The notes under the pieces: generated by a model
What the model was told of the DNA's origin: nothing
What the model saw: only the letters and a program-made list of their open reading frames with translations
Database searches by the model: none
Assembly (NCBI RefSeq): GCF_010723735.1
Contig: NZ_BLLB01000002.1
Span: 3,100,001 to 3,164,000, forward strand
DNA: 64,000 nt
Origin: Mycolicibacterium hippocampi
Lineage (GTDB): Bacteria > Actinomycetota > Actinomycetes > Mycobacteriales > Mycobacteriaceae
Reading direction: 5' to 3'
Shown: one piece after another, positions 48,212 to 57,351 of the stretch
How the letters are laid out: every line of letters begins with the position of its first letter
How positions within the stretch are numbered: the stretch's first letter is position 1
Made by a program: the position numbers and the translations under genes

Positions 48212-49234
48212 TCAGCGCGGCGGGGCGGTGGATCCGCGGACGACCAGCCGGGTAGGGAGCGTCGTCACCTCCGCAGGCGCCTGCACGGCGTCGGGATCGA
48301 GGTGTGCGAGCACCTGACGCGCTGCGATCTGCCCCTGTTGGCAGACCGGTTGCGCGACCGTTGTCAGGTCGCTCAGGTCGGCGGACGGGTGGTCGTCGAC
48401 CCCGATCACCGAGATTTGGTGCGGGACAGAGATTCCTGATCTCCGCAGGGTGCGCAGCGCGCCCAGCGCGATCTCGTCGGAGTGGCAGAAGACCGCGGAG
48501 GGCAGCTCCGGGCCGCTCAGCAGGGTTTCCATGCCCCGCGCGCCGCCGTCGATACCCCATTCCACGGTCACCACGGTCGAGTCGCCCAAGCCTGCCTCGC
48601 TGACCATCCGGTGAAATCCGCGGATCCGGGCCTCGTTGGTGGCCCAGGGGATTCCCTCGTTGTCACCGGCCTGGATCATCGCGATGTCGCGGTGGCCGAT
48701 GCGCAGCAGATGCCCGACGGCTTGTTGTGCGGCCAGCTCGTCGTCGATGCCGACCCACGGCTGACCGTCGCGGGGGTGGTGCCCGCCGACGAACACCGTG
48801 GGAAGTCCGAGCTGGGTGAGCCGGGACCGCTCGCGGGTGGTCAACGGGACGGAGACGACGACCACCGCGTCGACCTTGCGGCGCAACGGAAGCGCTTCGA
48901 AGAACCGGTGGCGCGCCGGATGATCGGGCAGCGCGCAAAGCACCAGATCCACCCCCACCGCGTCGAATTCGCCGGCGATCCCGGCGAGCACGGTCGAGTA
49001 GAACCACGCGTCGACACGGGGGACCACGACGCCGACGCGGCCCGTGGGCCCGCCCGACAGCCGTGACGCTTCGGGCGAGACCACATAGGCCAGTTCGCGC
49101 GCCGCCGTGAGGATTCGCTCCCGGGTGGCGGGGGAGACGCCGCTCTCGCCCCGCAGCGCACGCGACACCGACGCGATCGAGACGCCCGACCGCTGTGCGA
49201 CGTCGGTCATGTTGACCGCTTGTTTCGGGATCAT
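48212..49234 (-). CDS. LacI-family repressor of the sugar operon
   Basis: 340 residues from ATG 49234. N-terminal LacI HTH (MTDVAQRSGVSIASVSRALR plus hinge RELAYVVSPEASRLSG), then a periplasmic-binding-type ligand domain ending with VIGVDDHPSADLSDLTTVAQP. It precedes the importer genes on the same strand and is divergent to the alpha-glucosidase. Palindromes at 49255–49268 and 49319–49330 are its likely operators. Confidence 0.92.
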   Translation of the reverse strand: MIPKQAVNMTDVAQRSGVSIASVSRALRGESGVSPATRERILTAARELAYVVSPEASRLSGGPTGRVGVVVPRVDAWFYSTVLAGIAGEFDAVGVDLVLCALPDHPARHRFFEALPLRRKVDAVVVVSVPLTTRERSRLTQLGLPTVFVGGHHPRDGQPWVGIDDELAAQQAVGHLLRIGHRDIAMIQAGDNEGIPWATNEARIRGFHRMVSEAGLGDSTVVTVEWGIDGGARGMETLLSGPELPSAVFCHSDEIALGALRTLRRSGISVPHQISVIGVDDHPSADLSDLTTVAQPVCQQGQIAARQVLAHLDPDAVQAPAEVTTLPTRLVVRGSTAPPR

Positions 49235-49254
49235 CGAACCCGACGATAGCGCAA

Positions 49255-49330
49255 CGTAAGTACTTACGTACTCGCAATACGGATTGACAATATGCGTGTC
49301 TATCGGGACTCTGGGGACGTAAACGCTTAC
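49255..49330. promoter_or_regulatory. divergent LacI-controlled promoter with two operators
   Basis: CGTAAGTACTTACG (49255–49268) is a perfect palindrome. GTAAACGCTTAC (49319–49330), next to the glucosidase start, has the usual LacI-type GTAA...TTAC arms with a less symmetric centre. Between them TTGACA (49284–49289) is a good -35 for the rightward gene. Repressor bound to both sites could block both directions. Confidence 0.6.
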
Positions 49331-49333
49331 GCA

Positions 49334-51013
49334 ATGAACCCGAGGAGAACCGTGCCCGTCGCAGCCCCGTCGTGGTGGCAGACCGCCGTCGTCTACCAGG
49401 TCTACATCCGCAGCTTCGCCGACGGCAACGGCGACGGCATCGGCGATGTCGCCGGGATGCGCGCTCGGCTGCCCTACCTGTCGCAGTTGGGTGTCGACGC
49501 CATCTGGATCAATCCCTGGTATCCCTCACCGATGGCCGACGCGGGCTACGACGTCGCCGACTACCGCGACATCGAACCTTCCTACGGCACATTGGACGAG
49601 GCGCAGGCACTGATCGCCGAGGCGCACGCGCTGGGGCTGCGGGTGCTGCTCGACATCGTGCCCAACCACACCTCCGATGAGCATGCATGGTTCCGCGCTG
49701 CGCTCGCCGATGAACCCGGCGCCCGGCAGCGCTACCACTTTCGGCCCGGTCGGGGTACCGCCGGCGATCTGCCGCCCAACAACTGGCAGAGCGTGTTCGG
49801 GGGGCCGGCGTGGACAAGAATCGGTGACGACTCGGGCTCCCTGTGGTACCTGCATCTGTTTGCGCCCGGCCAGCCCGACCTCAACTGGGACAACGACGAG
49901 GTTCGTCGCGAATTCGAGGACATCCTGGCGTTCTGGTTCGACCGCGGCGTCGACGGCTTCCGCATCGACGTGGCGCACGGCCTGGTCAAAGAAGCGGGGC
50001 TGCCCGACGAGGGTGGCGTCGCCGACACCTCGCAGACCCTCGTCGAGCACCGCGAGGGACATCCCGCCTGGGACCAGGACGGCGTGCACGAGGTCTACCG
50101 GGGATGGCGGTCGGTGGCCGAACGCTATTCGCCGGAGCGGATCTTCATCGCCGAAGCCTGGGTTCCCAGCAATGAGCGGCTGGCCCGTTACCTGCGGCCC
50201 GACGAGCTGCACACCGCCTTCCAGTTCGACTTCCTGCGCGCGCCGTGGCGGGCCGAGTTGCTACGTGCTGTGGTCGACGACGCCATCGCCGCCGCGGCCA
50301 CGGTCGGTGCCCCGCCGACCTGGGTGCTGTCCAACCACGATGTGACCCGAACGGTGACGCGGTTCTCCCGCTCGCAGCCCACCCACCTGGTCGGAGCGGA
50401 CTGGGAGCGCGGGCGGTGGGGTGATGAGGATCCTGACCACGTCCTGGGGCGCAGACGTGCCCGCGCGGCGGCCCTGCTGCAGCTTGCACTGCCCGGCACC
50501 GCGTATGTGTACCAGGGTGAAGAGCTGGCGCTCGAGGAGATCGAGGACCTGCCCGACGAGGTGCGCCAGGATCCGACCTGGGCCCAGTCCGGTTTCACCG
50601 ACGTCGGCCGTGACGGGTGCCGAATCCCGTTGCCGTGGACCGCGACATCGGTGCCGTACGGATTCGCGACCGCCGAGGGCGCCGCGACGTGGCTGCCGCA
50701 GCCGGCGCACTGGGCAGAGCACAGCGTCGAGGCGCAGGACCGTGATCCTGACTCCACGCTCAACCTGTACCGCGCGGGACTGCGGTTGCGCCACTCGCTG
50801 TGGCGCGATGCCGGCGACGTCAAGTGGCTGGACGTCGCCCCACAGGTGGCGGCGTTCGAACGTGGCGGCACCCAGTGCTGGGTCAACACCGGTGACACCG
50901 ACGCCCGGTTGCCGGAGGTGGCAACGGTGGTGCTGTCGTCAGCGCCGGGCGTCGACCGAGTGTTGCCCCCGGACACGGCCGTGTGGCTGACGTTTGCCGA
51001 GCCCCGCCGATAG
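49334..51013 (+). CDS. alpha-glucosidase / GH13 amylase-family enzyme
   Basis: 559 residues from ATG 49334, which follows the downstream operator. TIM-barrel motifs of GH13: LLDIVPNHTSDEHAWF, nucleophile Asp in FRIDVAHG, acid/base Glu in FIAEAW, and LSNHDVTR. The opening WWQTAVVYQVYIRSFADGNG is typical of oligo-1,6/alpha-glucosidases. It would hydrolyse the imported sugar in the cytoplasm. Regulation by the divergent LacI protein is likely. Confidence 0.92.
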   Translation: MNPRRTVPVAAPSWWQTAVVYQVYIRSFADGNGDGIGDVAGMRARLPYLSQLGVDAIWINPWYPSPMADAGYDVADYRDIEPSYGTLDEAQALIAEAHALGLRVLLDIVPNHTSDEHAWFRAALADEPGARQRYHFRPGRGTAGDLPPNNWQSVFGGPAWTRIGDDSGSLWYLHLFAPGQPDLNWDNDEVRREFEDILAFWFDRGVDGFRIDVAHGLVKEAGLPDEGGVADTSQTLVEHREGHPAWDQDGVHEVYRGWRSVAERYSPERIFIAEAWVPSNERLARYLRPDELHTAFQFDFLRAPWRAELLRAVVDDAIAAAATVGAPPTWVLSNHDVTRTVTRFSRSQPTHLVGADWERGRWGDEDPDHVLGRRRARAAALLQLALPGTAYVYQGEELALEEIEDLPDEVRQDPTWAQSGFTDVGRDGCRIPLPWTATSVPYGFATAEGAATWLPQPAHWAEHSVEAQDRDPDSTLNLYRAGLRLRHSLWRDAGDVKWLDVAPQVAAFERGGTQCWVNTGDTDARLPEVATVVLSSAPGVDRVLPPDTAVWLTFAEPRR

Positions 51014-51099
51014 GGGGCTGATGAGAGGTCTTTGTGCCCTCTTGCTGACTGCCTCGGTGGCGCACCCTGGATGCACACCAACTTCGAAGGGGTGGCGCG

Positions 51100-52092
51100 A
51101 TGAGCGGTCACTTTGCCGACCTCGACACCATCCGGTCTGCGTTGTCGCTGGCAGGCCGTGCTCCGTCGGTGCACAACTCCCAGCCCTGGCAATGGCGGCT
51201 GGGTCATGACAGCCTGCACCTGTACGCGAACCGCGAACTGCTGCTGCCCCACACCGATCCCGATGCCCGGGATCTCATGCTCAGCTGCGGAGCTGCGTTG
51301 AATCACTGCGTGGTGGCGTTGGCCGCACTGGGCTGGCAGACCAAAGTTCATCGATTTCCCCGCCCGGACGAGTCCGACCACCTCGCCGCCCTGCAGATGC
51401 ACCCCTATCCACCCGCCGACCTCGACGTGGCGCTGGCTGCGGCGATTCCGCGCCGGCGCACCGACCGGCGCCACTACAGTCCCTGGCCGGTACCACGGGG
51501 TGACGTCGCGCTGATGGGTGCGCGGGCGGCCCGGGCCGGGGTGACACTGCGTCGGGTCGATGATCTCGACGGACTCAAGAGGGTGGTGAACCAGGCCGCG
51601 TTCCAGCACGGCACCGACAAGGAGTACCTTGCCGAATTGGCCACCTGGAGTGGTCGTTACGCCTCGACGGCCGGGGTGCCCGCAAAAAGTGTGCCTGGAT
51701 CCGACGGAACCGGACCGATTCCGACGCGGACGTTCGCCGGCGGTGTGCTGGAACAGGTCCCGAACACCGATCCCGAGGACGAACACGCCGTCGTCGTTGC
51801 GCTCGGCACGGTTGACGACGAACCGTTGTCCCGGCTGCGTGCCGGTGAGGCGACCAGTATTGTGCTGCTGACGGCCACGGCGCTGGGTTTGGCGAGCTGC
51901 CCGATCACCGAGCCGTTGGAGATCGCCGCGACCCGGGAAGTGCTGCGCAGCGACGTCTTCGGCGCCGAAGGACATCCACAGATGCTGCTTCGGATCGGGT
52001 GGGCTCCGGTCAACGCTGATCCGTTGCCTGCGACGCCGCGCCGTGCACTGTCGGATGTCGTTGTGCGGCTTGATGGCTCGCCGCTGCCGTGA
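51100..52092 (+). CDS. Acg-family nitroreductase-like protein
   Basis: 330 residues. APSVHNSQPWQWRL near the N-terminus is the FMN-fold signature of the Acg family (M. tuberculosis Rv2032/Rv3131-type), and a second half-domain has SIVLLTATALGLASCPIT. These are dormancy-regulon proteins that sequester flavin; enzyme activity is unclear. GGGG ribosome-binding site at good spacing. A weak DosR-like site may lie at 51026–51039. Confidence 0.85.
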   Translation: MSGHFADLDTIRSALSLAGRAPSVHNSQPWQWRLGHDSLHLYANRELLLPHTDPDARDLMLSCGAALNHCVVALAALGWQTKVHRFPRPDESDHLAALQMHPYPPADLDVALAAAIPRRRTDRRHYSPWPVPRGDVALMGARAARAGVTLRRVDDLDGLKRVVNQAAFQHGTDKEYLAELATWSGRYASTAGVPAKSVPGSDGTGPIPTRTFAGGVLEQVPNTDPEDEHAVVVALGTVDDEPLSRLRAGEATSIVLLTATALGLASCPITEPLEIAATREVLRSDVFGAEGHPQMLLRIGWAPVNADPLPATPRRALSDVVVRLDGSPLP

Positions 52093-52104
52093 GCCGGTGA
52101 TCTC

Positions 52105-52764
52105 TCAGGCGGGCCCCCCGGAACCCGGGTGGTGCTGCCGGTCGAGCCTGGACACGAACACCGCCGCCTGGGTGCGACGTTCCATCCCGAGTTTGGCCAA
52201 CAGTCGGGAGACGTAGTTCTTGACCGTCTTCTCCGCGAGGAACATCCGCGCAGCGATCTGTTTGTTGGTCAGACCCTCACCGAGCAGGTCGAGAAGCACC
52301 CGCTCCTGGTCGGTCAGACCGGAAAGAGGATCGGAGCGGTCACCCTCCCCGCGGAGCCTGGCCATCAACGCGGCCGCCGCGCGGTTGTCGAGAAGGGATC
52401 GTCCGGCGCCGACTTCCTTGATCGCCTTCGCCAGTTCCATTCCCTTGATGTCTTTGACCACATACCCGCTGGCCCCGGCCAGGATCGCATCGAGCATGGC
52501 TTCATCCGACGTGAACGAGGTGAGCATCAGGCAGCGTAGTTCGGGCAGCCGGGAGAGCAGATCGCGGCACAGTTCGATGCCGTTGCCGTCAGGGAGACGA
52601 ACGTCGAGAACGGCGACGTCGGGTTGCAGCGCCGGGATCCGTGTCAGCGCTTCACCCACCGAACCGGCTTCACCGACGACATCGAGTTCGGGGTCGCTGT
52701 TGAGCAGGTCGATCAGGCCGCGCCTGACGACTTCGTGGTCGTCGACCAGGAAAACGGTCACCAT
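52105..52764 (-). CDS. devR: DevR/DosR response regulator
   Basis: 219 residues. Receiver domain with Asp8/Asp9, phospho-acceptor Asp54 ([10 protein letters not shown]) and Lys104; LuxR-type HTH with [20 protein letters not shown] at about residues 160–200. Nearly identical over most of its length to M. tuberculosis DevR, the hypoxia/NO dormancy regulator. The usual sensor gene devS does not follow; the next gene downstream is the convergent nitroreductase. Last gene of the three-gene operon from 54602. Confidence 0.93.
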   Translation of the reverse strand: MVTVFLVDDHEVVRRGLIDLLNSDPELDVVGEAGSVGEALTRIPALQPDVAVLDVRLPDGNGIELCRDLLSRLPELRCLMLTSFTSDEAMLDAILAGASGYVVKDIKGMELAKAIKEVGAGRSLLDNRAAAALMARLRGEGDRSDPLSGLTDQERVLLDLLGEGLTNKQIAARMFLAEKTVKNYVSRLLAKLGMERRTQAAVFVSRLDRQHHPGSGGPA

Positions 52765-52794
52765 GTTGCGATGTCACACCTCTCCGGGCACTGT

Positions 52795-53616
52795 TCACAG
52801 TGCGTTGTGCGGTTCACAGACCAGTATCGAGCAGTCGCTGTCTCGTAGCGCGGCATTGCCGGGCGGACCGACGAGCGCAGCCACGCCACCCGCTCGTCCG
52901 CGACCGGCGACCACGAGTTGGATCGAGTCGGCGTGTGCGGCGAGGTAATCCAAGATATCGCCACGGCTGGGTACCGACGTGATGTCCAGATCGGGGTAGC
53001 GGTGCTGCCATTCGGCCAACCGCCGCTGGGACCGGGAGTCGGAAACGCCCCCGACGGGCGCCAGGACCCGGACTGCAGCCTGGCGCCGCCGTGCTTCATC
53101 GAGGCCACGCTGCAGCACCGTGTCGCCCTCGGCCGCGTCGCCGATCTCGATGACCACCGCGCGGTCGGTGGCGCTGTCGTGGGGACGATGCGTCCGCACG
53201 ATCGCCACCGGGCAGCGGGCGGCAGCCGACAGCGCTGCCGCGGTGGACCCGATGCGCCCGCGGGTGGCGTGCTTGAGGCCCCGCGCCCCCACACACAGCA
53301 GCACCGCGGATTGTGCCGCTCCCAGCAGCGCCTCGACCGGTCGCCCCTCGAGGATTTCCATGTCGACCTTGACAGGACGCTCGGTCGCCTCGACCGCAGC
53401 AAGGGCCGAGCGCACCGCGGCCTCGGCCGTCGCGACTCGGTGGGCTTGTTCGTGCACATCGATGGTCATCTGCTCGGTCGGTTCGATCACGTGGACCAAT
53501 CGCAACGGAACACCGAGCGCGATCGCTTCGTCGGTCGCCCACAGGGCGGCCTCGACCGCAGCCGCGGAGCCGTCGACGCCGACCACGACACCGGATGTTC
53601 GGCTCTGATCCATCAC
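52795..53616 (-). CDS. universal stress protein, tandem UspA domains
   Basis: 273 residues. Two Usp domains: VVVGVDGSAAAVEAALWATD and, in the second half, a diverged copy ending RGRAGGVAALVGPPGNAAL. The first domain keeps the G-x2-G-x-G-like ATP loop (GARGLKHATRGRIGSTA). It takes the place of Rv3134c, which precedes devR in M. tuberculosis. Start overlaps the nitroreductase stop; 30 bases before devR. Confidence 0.85.
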   Translation of the reverse strand: MMDQSRTSGVVVGVDGSAAAVEAALWATDEAIALGVPLRLVHVIEPTEQMTIDVHEQAHRVATAEAAVRSALAAVEATERPVKVDMEILEGRPVEALLGAAQSAVLLCVGARGLKHATRGRIGSTAAALSAAARCPVAIVRTHRPHDSATDRAVVIEIGDAAEGDTVLQRGLDEARRRQAAVRVLAPVGGVSDSRSQRRLAEWQHRYPDLDITSVPSRGDILDYLAAHADSIQLVVAGRGRAGGVAALVGPPGNAALRDSDCSILVCEPHNAL

Positions 53617-54602
53617 TCTGGCCCCCTGCGCAATTGAAGTACCTGTTCAACCGGGCGGCGCGGAGTCGGGGGAGGTGTGGCGTCCAACGACGGCGCGAGG
53701 CCCACCCGCACAAGTGCTTGCGGGATGCCGCCGCCCGGGAGGAGTGAGGCGATGATGTCGCGACCCGTCGGGACCTCGGTGATGTGGCTGAAGGTGCACG
53801 TGGACAACCCCGCTGCCGCAGCATCCAGCAGGACTGCGGAAAGCACTTCACCACAGTGCAATACGCTCCTGCTGGAGTCTTCCTCGGTCGAAATCGCCAG
53901 GATCTTCGACTGGTCGTGGTCGACCTCGGTGCGGCGCTCGGCCTGCACGACAACGGGAAACGTTCTTCCGACATCGACGCGGTCGCTTTCGGCCGCCGAG
54001 ACCAGAGAACTCCGCGGGATGCCCTCATCGGTCACGAAACCGGCAGTCCACCAGGACAACTCGGAATGGTATTCGGCGTCGTGGATACGCAGTGCCTCGA
54101 CCAGATCGGAGGCCTCGGCCACCGAGCTGCGGAACTCGTCGGCAACGACGTCCACCCGGACCCCACCGCGTGCCGTGTGCTCCTCGAAAGTGCCTGCCAG
54201 GTCATCCCAGCCCGGCGGCGGACCCAGCGGGAGCCGGTCGCTGCGCCTCAGCAGGATCGCATCGGCTCGGCGCCTGTGCTGGTCCGAGACCGCGGCTGGG
54301 GTGAACTCGATCGTCGCGAGGTGTAGGGGGTCGGCCGGGTCGGGAAAGCGTTGCACCGCAGCCTCCCAACCGGAAGCGGACATCGCCACGCGGAAATGAT
54401 CAAGAACGGCGCCGCAGCTGATGAGGGCTTCTCGGCCGGTCGAGTCGGCCGACCGGACCAGGCGGGCCGGGTCGGCGAACAGTTCGACGGTGTTGTCGGT
54501 GGCAATCCAGCGCCACGGCTGACTGTTGTGCAGTGAAGGTGCCCTGCAGGCCAGCTGCAGCGCGTCGACGATCACCTCGCAGCGAGGGTGTGTCGCGGGC
54601 AT
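53613..54602 (-). CDS. Acg-family nitroreductase-like protein, first gene of the devR operon
   Basis: 329 residues from ATG 54602, preceded by GGAGG at ideal spacing; the frame reaches 54692 but that part covers the DosR box. ACRAPSLHNSQPWRWIATD is the same Acg signature as in the gene at 51100. Translationally coupled to the universal stress gene. Co-induction with devR under hypoxia is expected. Confidence 0.85.
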   Translation of the reverse strand: MPATHPRCEVIVDALQLACRAPSLHNSQPWRWIATDNTVELFADPARLVRSADSTGREALISCGAVLDHFRVAMSASGWEAAVQRFPDPADPLHLATIEFTPAAVSDQHRRRADAILLRRSDRLPLGPPPGWDDLAGTFEEHTARGGVRVDVVADEFRSSVAEASDLVEALRIHDAEYHSELSWWTAGFVTDEGIPRSSLVSAAESDRVDVGRTFPVVVQAERRTEVDHDQSKILAISTEEDSSRSVLHCGEVLSAVLLDAAAAGLSTCTFSHITEVPTGRDIIASLLPGGGIPQALVRVGLAPSLDATPPPTPRRPVEQVLQLRRGPE

Positions 54603-54653
54603 CGGGCCTCCGTTCGGTGCACTGCCAGCATTGCCCGAACTCAGCTGGACCCG

Positions 54654-54673
54654 ACAGGGCCAATAGTCCTCAA
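54654..54673 (-). promoter_or_regulatory. probable DosR box upstream of the Acg–Usp–devR operon
   Basis: On the minus strand TTGAGGACTATTGGCCCTGT agrees with the DosR 20-mer TTSGGGACTWWAGTCCCSAA at about 14 positions, including most of the core GGAC and GNCCC halves. It lies 52 bases upstream of the chosen start, a usual distance, and suggests positive autoregulation. Confidence 0.55.
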
Positions 54674-54745
54674 CCGGCGGGCGATCAGGCATCAGCGCCT
54701 GTGATGCTCAGCTGCCCGGCAACACCACTGCGTGCGCTCGGCCGA

Positions 54746-55459
54746 CTAGTCCACCGATGACTGCGCGTCCTCGACCAGGTTGGTGGCGACCTTGATCAAC
54801 GGCACGTTCGAATCCTGTGACAGCTTGCGCAACAGCTCGAACGCCTGGACGGCGTTCACGCCGTAGCGCTCCATGACCATGCCCTTGGCCTGGCCGATGA
54901 TGTCGCGGCTGGACAACGCCCGGCGGAACTGCTCGTCGCGTCGCGCCGAGTTCCATGCCACCGACGAGTGCGCTGCAAAGACCCGGCCCAGGTCACGCGA
55001 GTCGGCGGTGAAGGCGCCGGGTTGCTCGGAGAAGACGTTCAATGCGCCGACCGTCTCACCTGCGATGAACATCTGAAACGCCATGATCGACCGAATGGGG
55101 GTCTCGGCCAACGCATCACGGCGGTACTTCGGGAAGCGTTCATCGGTCTCGAGGTCGACAACGTGGATGATCTTCTCGTCCCACGCCGCCGTCAGGCAGG
55201 GGCCCTCCTGATGGCGTTCCTGGATCTTGTCGAGAAGCAGCGGCCAGTGGTGCGATGCCGCCGGGGTGTCGACCTTCTTGACACTGCGGGTGAGGGTGAT
55301 CCCGGCGTACTGCGCACCTGGGATCTCCACGGCGGCATGTTCGGCCAGCTCTGCCACCACGGTGTCGGAATCGGTGTCTGGCCTGCTGTGCAGCCCCTGC
55401 ACCAGCTCAGCGACACGCAGATGCGCAGCCTCCAACCCGGCTTTATCGTTCACCGTCAC
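54746..55459 (-). CDS. GAF-ANTAR antiterminator-type regulator
   Basis: 237 residues. GAF domain at about residues 20–165 (AGITLTRSV, then VVDLETDERFPKYRRDALAE). ANTAR RNA-binding domain at the C-terminus (ALSSRDIIGQAKGMVMERYG with conserved Ala/Ala/Ser residues), which binds paired hairpins in nascent RNA. Mycobacterial ANTAR proteins control lipid and redox genes. No ANTAR hairpin pair recognised nearby. Confidence 0.88.
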   Translation of the reverse strand: MTVNDKAGLEAAHLRVAELVQGLHSRPDTDSDTVVAELAEHAAVEIPGAQYAGITLTRSVKKVDTPAASHHWPLLLDKIQERHQEGPCLTAAWDEKIIHVVDLETDERFPKYRRDALAETPIRSIMAFQMFIAGETVGALNVFSEQPGAFTADSRDLGRVFAAHSSVAWNSARRDEQFRRALSSRDIIGQAKGMVMERYGVNAVQAFELLRKLSQDSNVPLIKVATNLVEDAQSSVD

Positions 55460-55564
55460 CGTCCGTTTGGTATCGAGCCGCCTTATCGGTGTTCAGGATA
55501 CCTGTGACCACCGCAAATGGCCCCATGCATGACGATTTCGAGTCTGTGACCGCGCGGGGGCCGA

Positions 55565-56062
55565 TCACAGGGCGCGGAGGTAGCGATCGGTGACCCGGCG
55601 CTGCACCAGCGAGGTGACCGGGGAGCCCAACCGGCTCCACCACGTCGCATGCCGCGAGAACGCGATCACCTCGGCGATGACGGTGTCGGTGGCCGGGTCG
55701 TAGCGGACCAGGAACAGTTCCTCACCGGATTCAGCGTGGCCGGGAAGCGTCCCGTAGGCGAAACCGCGGCGGTCGGGCTCGTCGACGACGTAGACGACCC
55801 GGCACGGCGCGACAACCGGTCCGAGGTGGACCAGCACCTCGGCGCCGACTGCGGCGACCGGCGCCGTCGCCTCCACCCGCAGCCCCGCGCCGCGCAGCAT
55901 GCCCCAGCGCATCCCCCGGGCGGCGGCCTCGGCGAATCGGTCCCGGCCGCGACCGATCACCGACGACTTGTGCAGGTGGTGGTATCCGGACGGCATCGGA
56001 CCCGCGGTCGCCCCGACCTCGGCGTAGGTCAGCGGCTTGCCGGCCAGGGCGCTCAGTTTCAC
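55565..56062 (-). CDS. DUF1990 family protein
   Basis: 165 residues from GTG 56062, which places LSALAGKPLTYAEVGAT at the N-terminus as in family members; upstream in-frame sequence looks non-coding. Contains HKSSVIGRGRDRFAEAA and GTLPGHAESGEELFLVRYD, both DUF1990 landmarks. Function unknown in bacteria. Confidence 0.78.
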   Translation of the reverse strand: MKLSALAGKPLTYAEVGATAGPMPSGYHHLHKSSVIGRGRDRFAEAAARGMRWGMLRGAGLRVEATAPVAAVGAEVLVHLGPVVAPCRVVYVVDEPDRRGFAYGTLPGHAESGEELFLVRYDPATDTVIAEVIAFSRHATWWSRLGSPVTSLVQRRVTDRYLRAL

Positions 56063-56208
56063 AGATGTCAGCTTGTCACCGTCGGCGTAGCGTCGTCCCC
56101 GTGACTCGACCTTCTCCCTCGGCGACCTCACTGTGAACCGACGCCGAATTCGACACGTTGAGCAAAGCCGGGGCAGCCGACACATGAGCCAACCAATACG
56201 GTAAGCGG

Positions 56209-56838
56209 GTGAGCGCCCACGAATCCGTCGATGTGCACGCAGGTGGGGGATTCAATCCGCCGGAACCCACCCGTGGTGGGGGACCGGACTACGGGCGATT
56301 AGTCGAGGCCGTGCGTTCGCTGCAGGACCATGCGCGCGCTGCCGACGCGCCCGACGAGGTGATCACCGAAGCCGCCGACCTGCTCGAGAAGGCCTCGCAG
56401 CTGCTCGCGCCATACGACGCCGACGAATGGTCGTCCCCGTCGGGACGCCGGATGGACCTGCCCAACCGCGGCAACATCCTGCAGGTGCCGACGGAGTTGC
56501 ACGTCACCGACGACGGCCGGGTCGCAGGCACCGCCCTGTTCCGCCGCTACTACCTCGGTCGCAACGGAGCCGCCCATGGTGGCGCCGTCGCGTTGCTGTT
56601 CGATTCGCTGCTCGGATTCACCGCGTTCAAACTCAGCCGCAGCCGCGCGCAGCGCACCGCGTTCCTGCACGTCGACTACCGCAACATCGCCCCGGTGGAA
56701 AAGCAGCTCCGGGTCGACGCCGGCATCGACTCGATGGAGGGTCGCAAGATCTTCGTCTCCGGCCGGATCCTCGACGGAGACGACGTGGTCGCCGAAGCGC
56801 ACGCCCTGTTCGTCACGTTGAAAGCCGGTCAGCCGTGA
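56209..56838 (+). CDS. PaaI-type hotdog thioesterase
   Basis: 209 residues from GTG 56209. A helical N-terminal extension precedes the hotdog fold: YYLGRNGAAHGGAVALLFDS with the catalytic HGG, and TAFLHVDYRNIAPVEKQLRV. Predicted to hydrolyse acyl-CoA. Overlaps the next gene by 4 bases. Confidence 0.82.
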   Translation: MSAHESVDVHAGGGFNPPEPTRGGGPDYGRLVEAVRSLQDHARAADAPDEVITEAADLLEKASQLLAPYDADEWSSPSGRRMDLPNRGNILQVPTELHVTDDGRVAGTALFRRYYLGRNGAAHGGAVALLFDSLLGFTAFKLSRSRAQRTAFLHVDYRNIAPVEKQLRVDAGIDSMEGRKIFVSGRILDGDDVVAEAHALFVTLKAGQP

Positions 56839-57263
56839 GCGACGGGCGGCTGGTGCTGCTGACCCGGCGGTGGGCGCGCTGGCGCGACGGTCTGCGGGAA
56901 CGGCGCGTCGCCGACCTGGTTTACCGCGTCACAGTCGGGGTGGTCGGTCTACTGGTCCTCGCCGTCGGCATCATCGCGATCCCTTACCCCGGCCCGGGCT
57001 GGGCGATCGTGTTCGTCGGCCTGGCGATCCTGGCCACCGAGTTCGACTGGGCACGCAGACTGCTGGCCTACGCCCGCACCCGCTACGACGCCACGATGGA
57101 CTGGTTCAAACGCCAAGGCCTGTGGGTGAAGGTGCTGGGTGCGGTGTTCACTTTCGCGATCACTGTGCTGACGTTGTGGGTCATCGGTGCGCTCGACTGG
57201 GCAGGGGAATTGGTGAACATCGAGCACAAGTGGCTGGATAGTCCTATTGGTATCGGGGTGTGA
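56835..57263 (+). CDS. PGPGW/TIGR02611-type membrane protein
   Basis: 142 residues from GTG 56835. Two membrane segments; the first ends in PYPGPGWAIVFVGLAIL, the PGPGW signature of a small family of actinobacterial transmembrane proteins. Function unknown. GTGA overlap with the thioesterase suggests an operon. Confidence 0.75.
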   Translation: MSDGRLVLLTRRWARWRDGLRERRVADLVYRVTVGVVGLLVLAVGIIAIPYPGPGWAIVFVGLAILATEFDWARRLLAYARTRYDATMDWFKRQGLWVKVLGAVFTFAITVLTLWVIGALDWAGELVNIEHKWLDSPIGIGV

Positions 57264-57351
57264 GGGTAGGCCCCGATAGCATGGTCGCGGTCAGCGGCCC
57301 GACCGCCGCCCGACACACCACCGATTTTCTCGAGAGTTTGGAGAGCCCGCG

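Noticed and set aside
57264..57351. T-box or other leader before thrS
   Set aside because: Only 88 bases, no stem I arrangement or T-box sequence.
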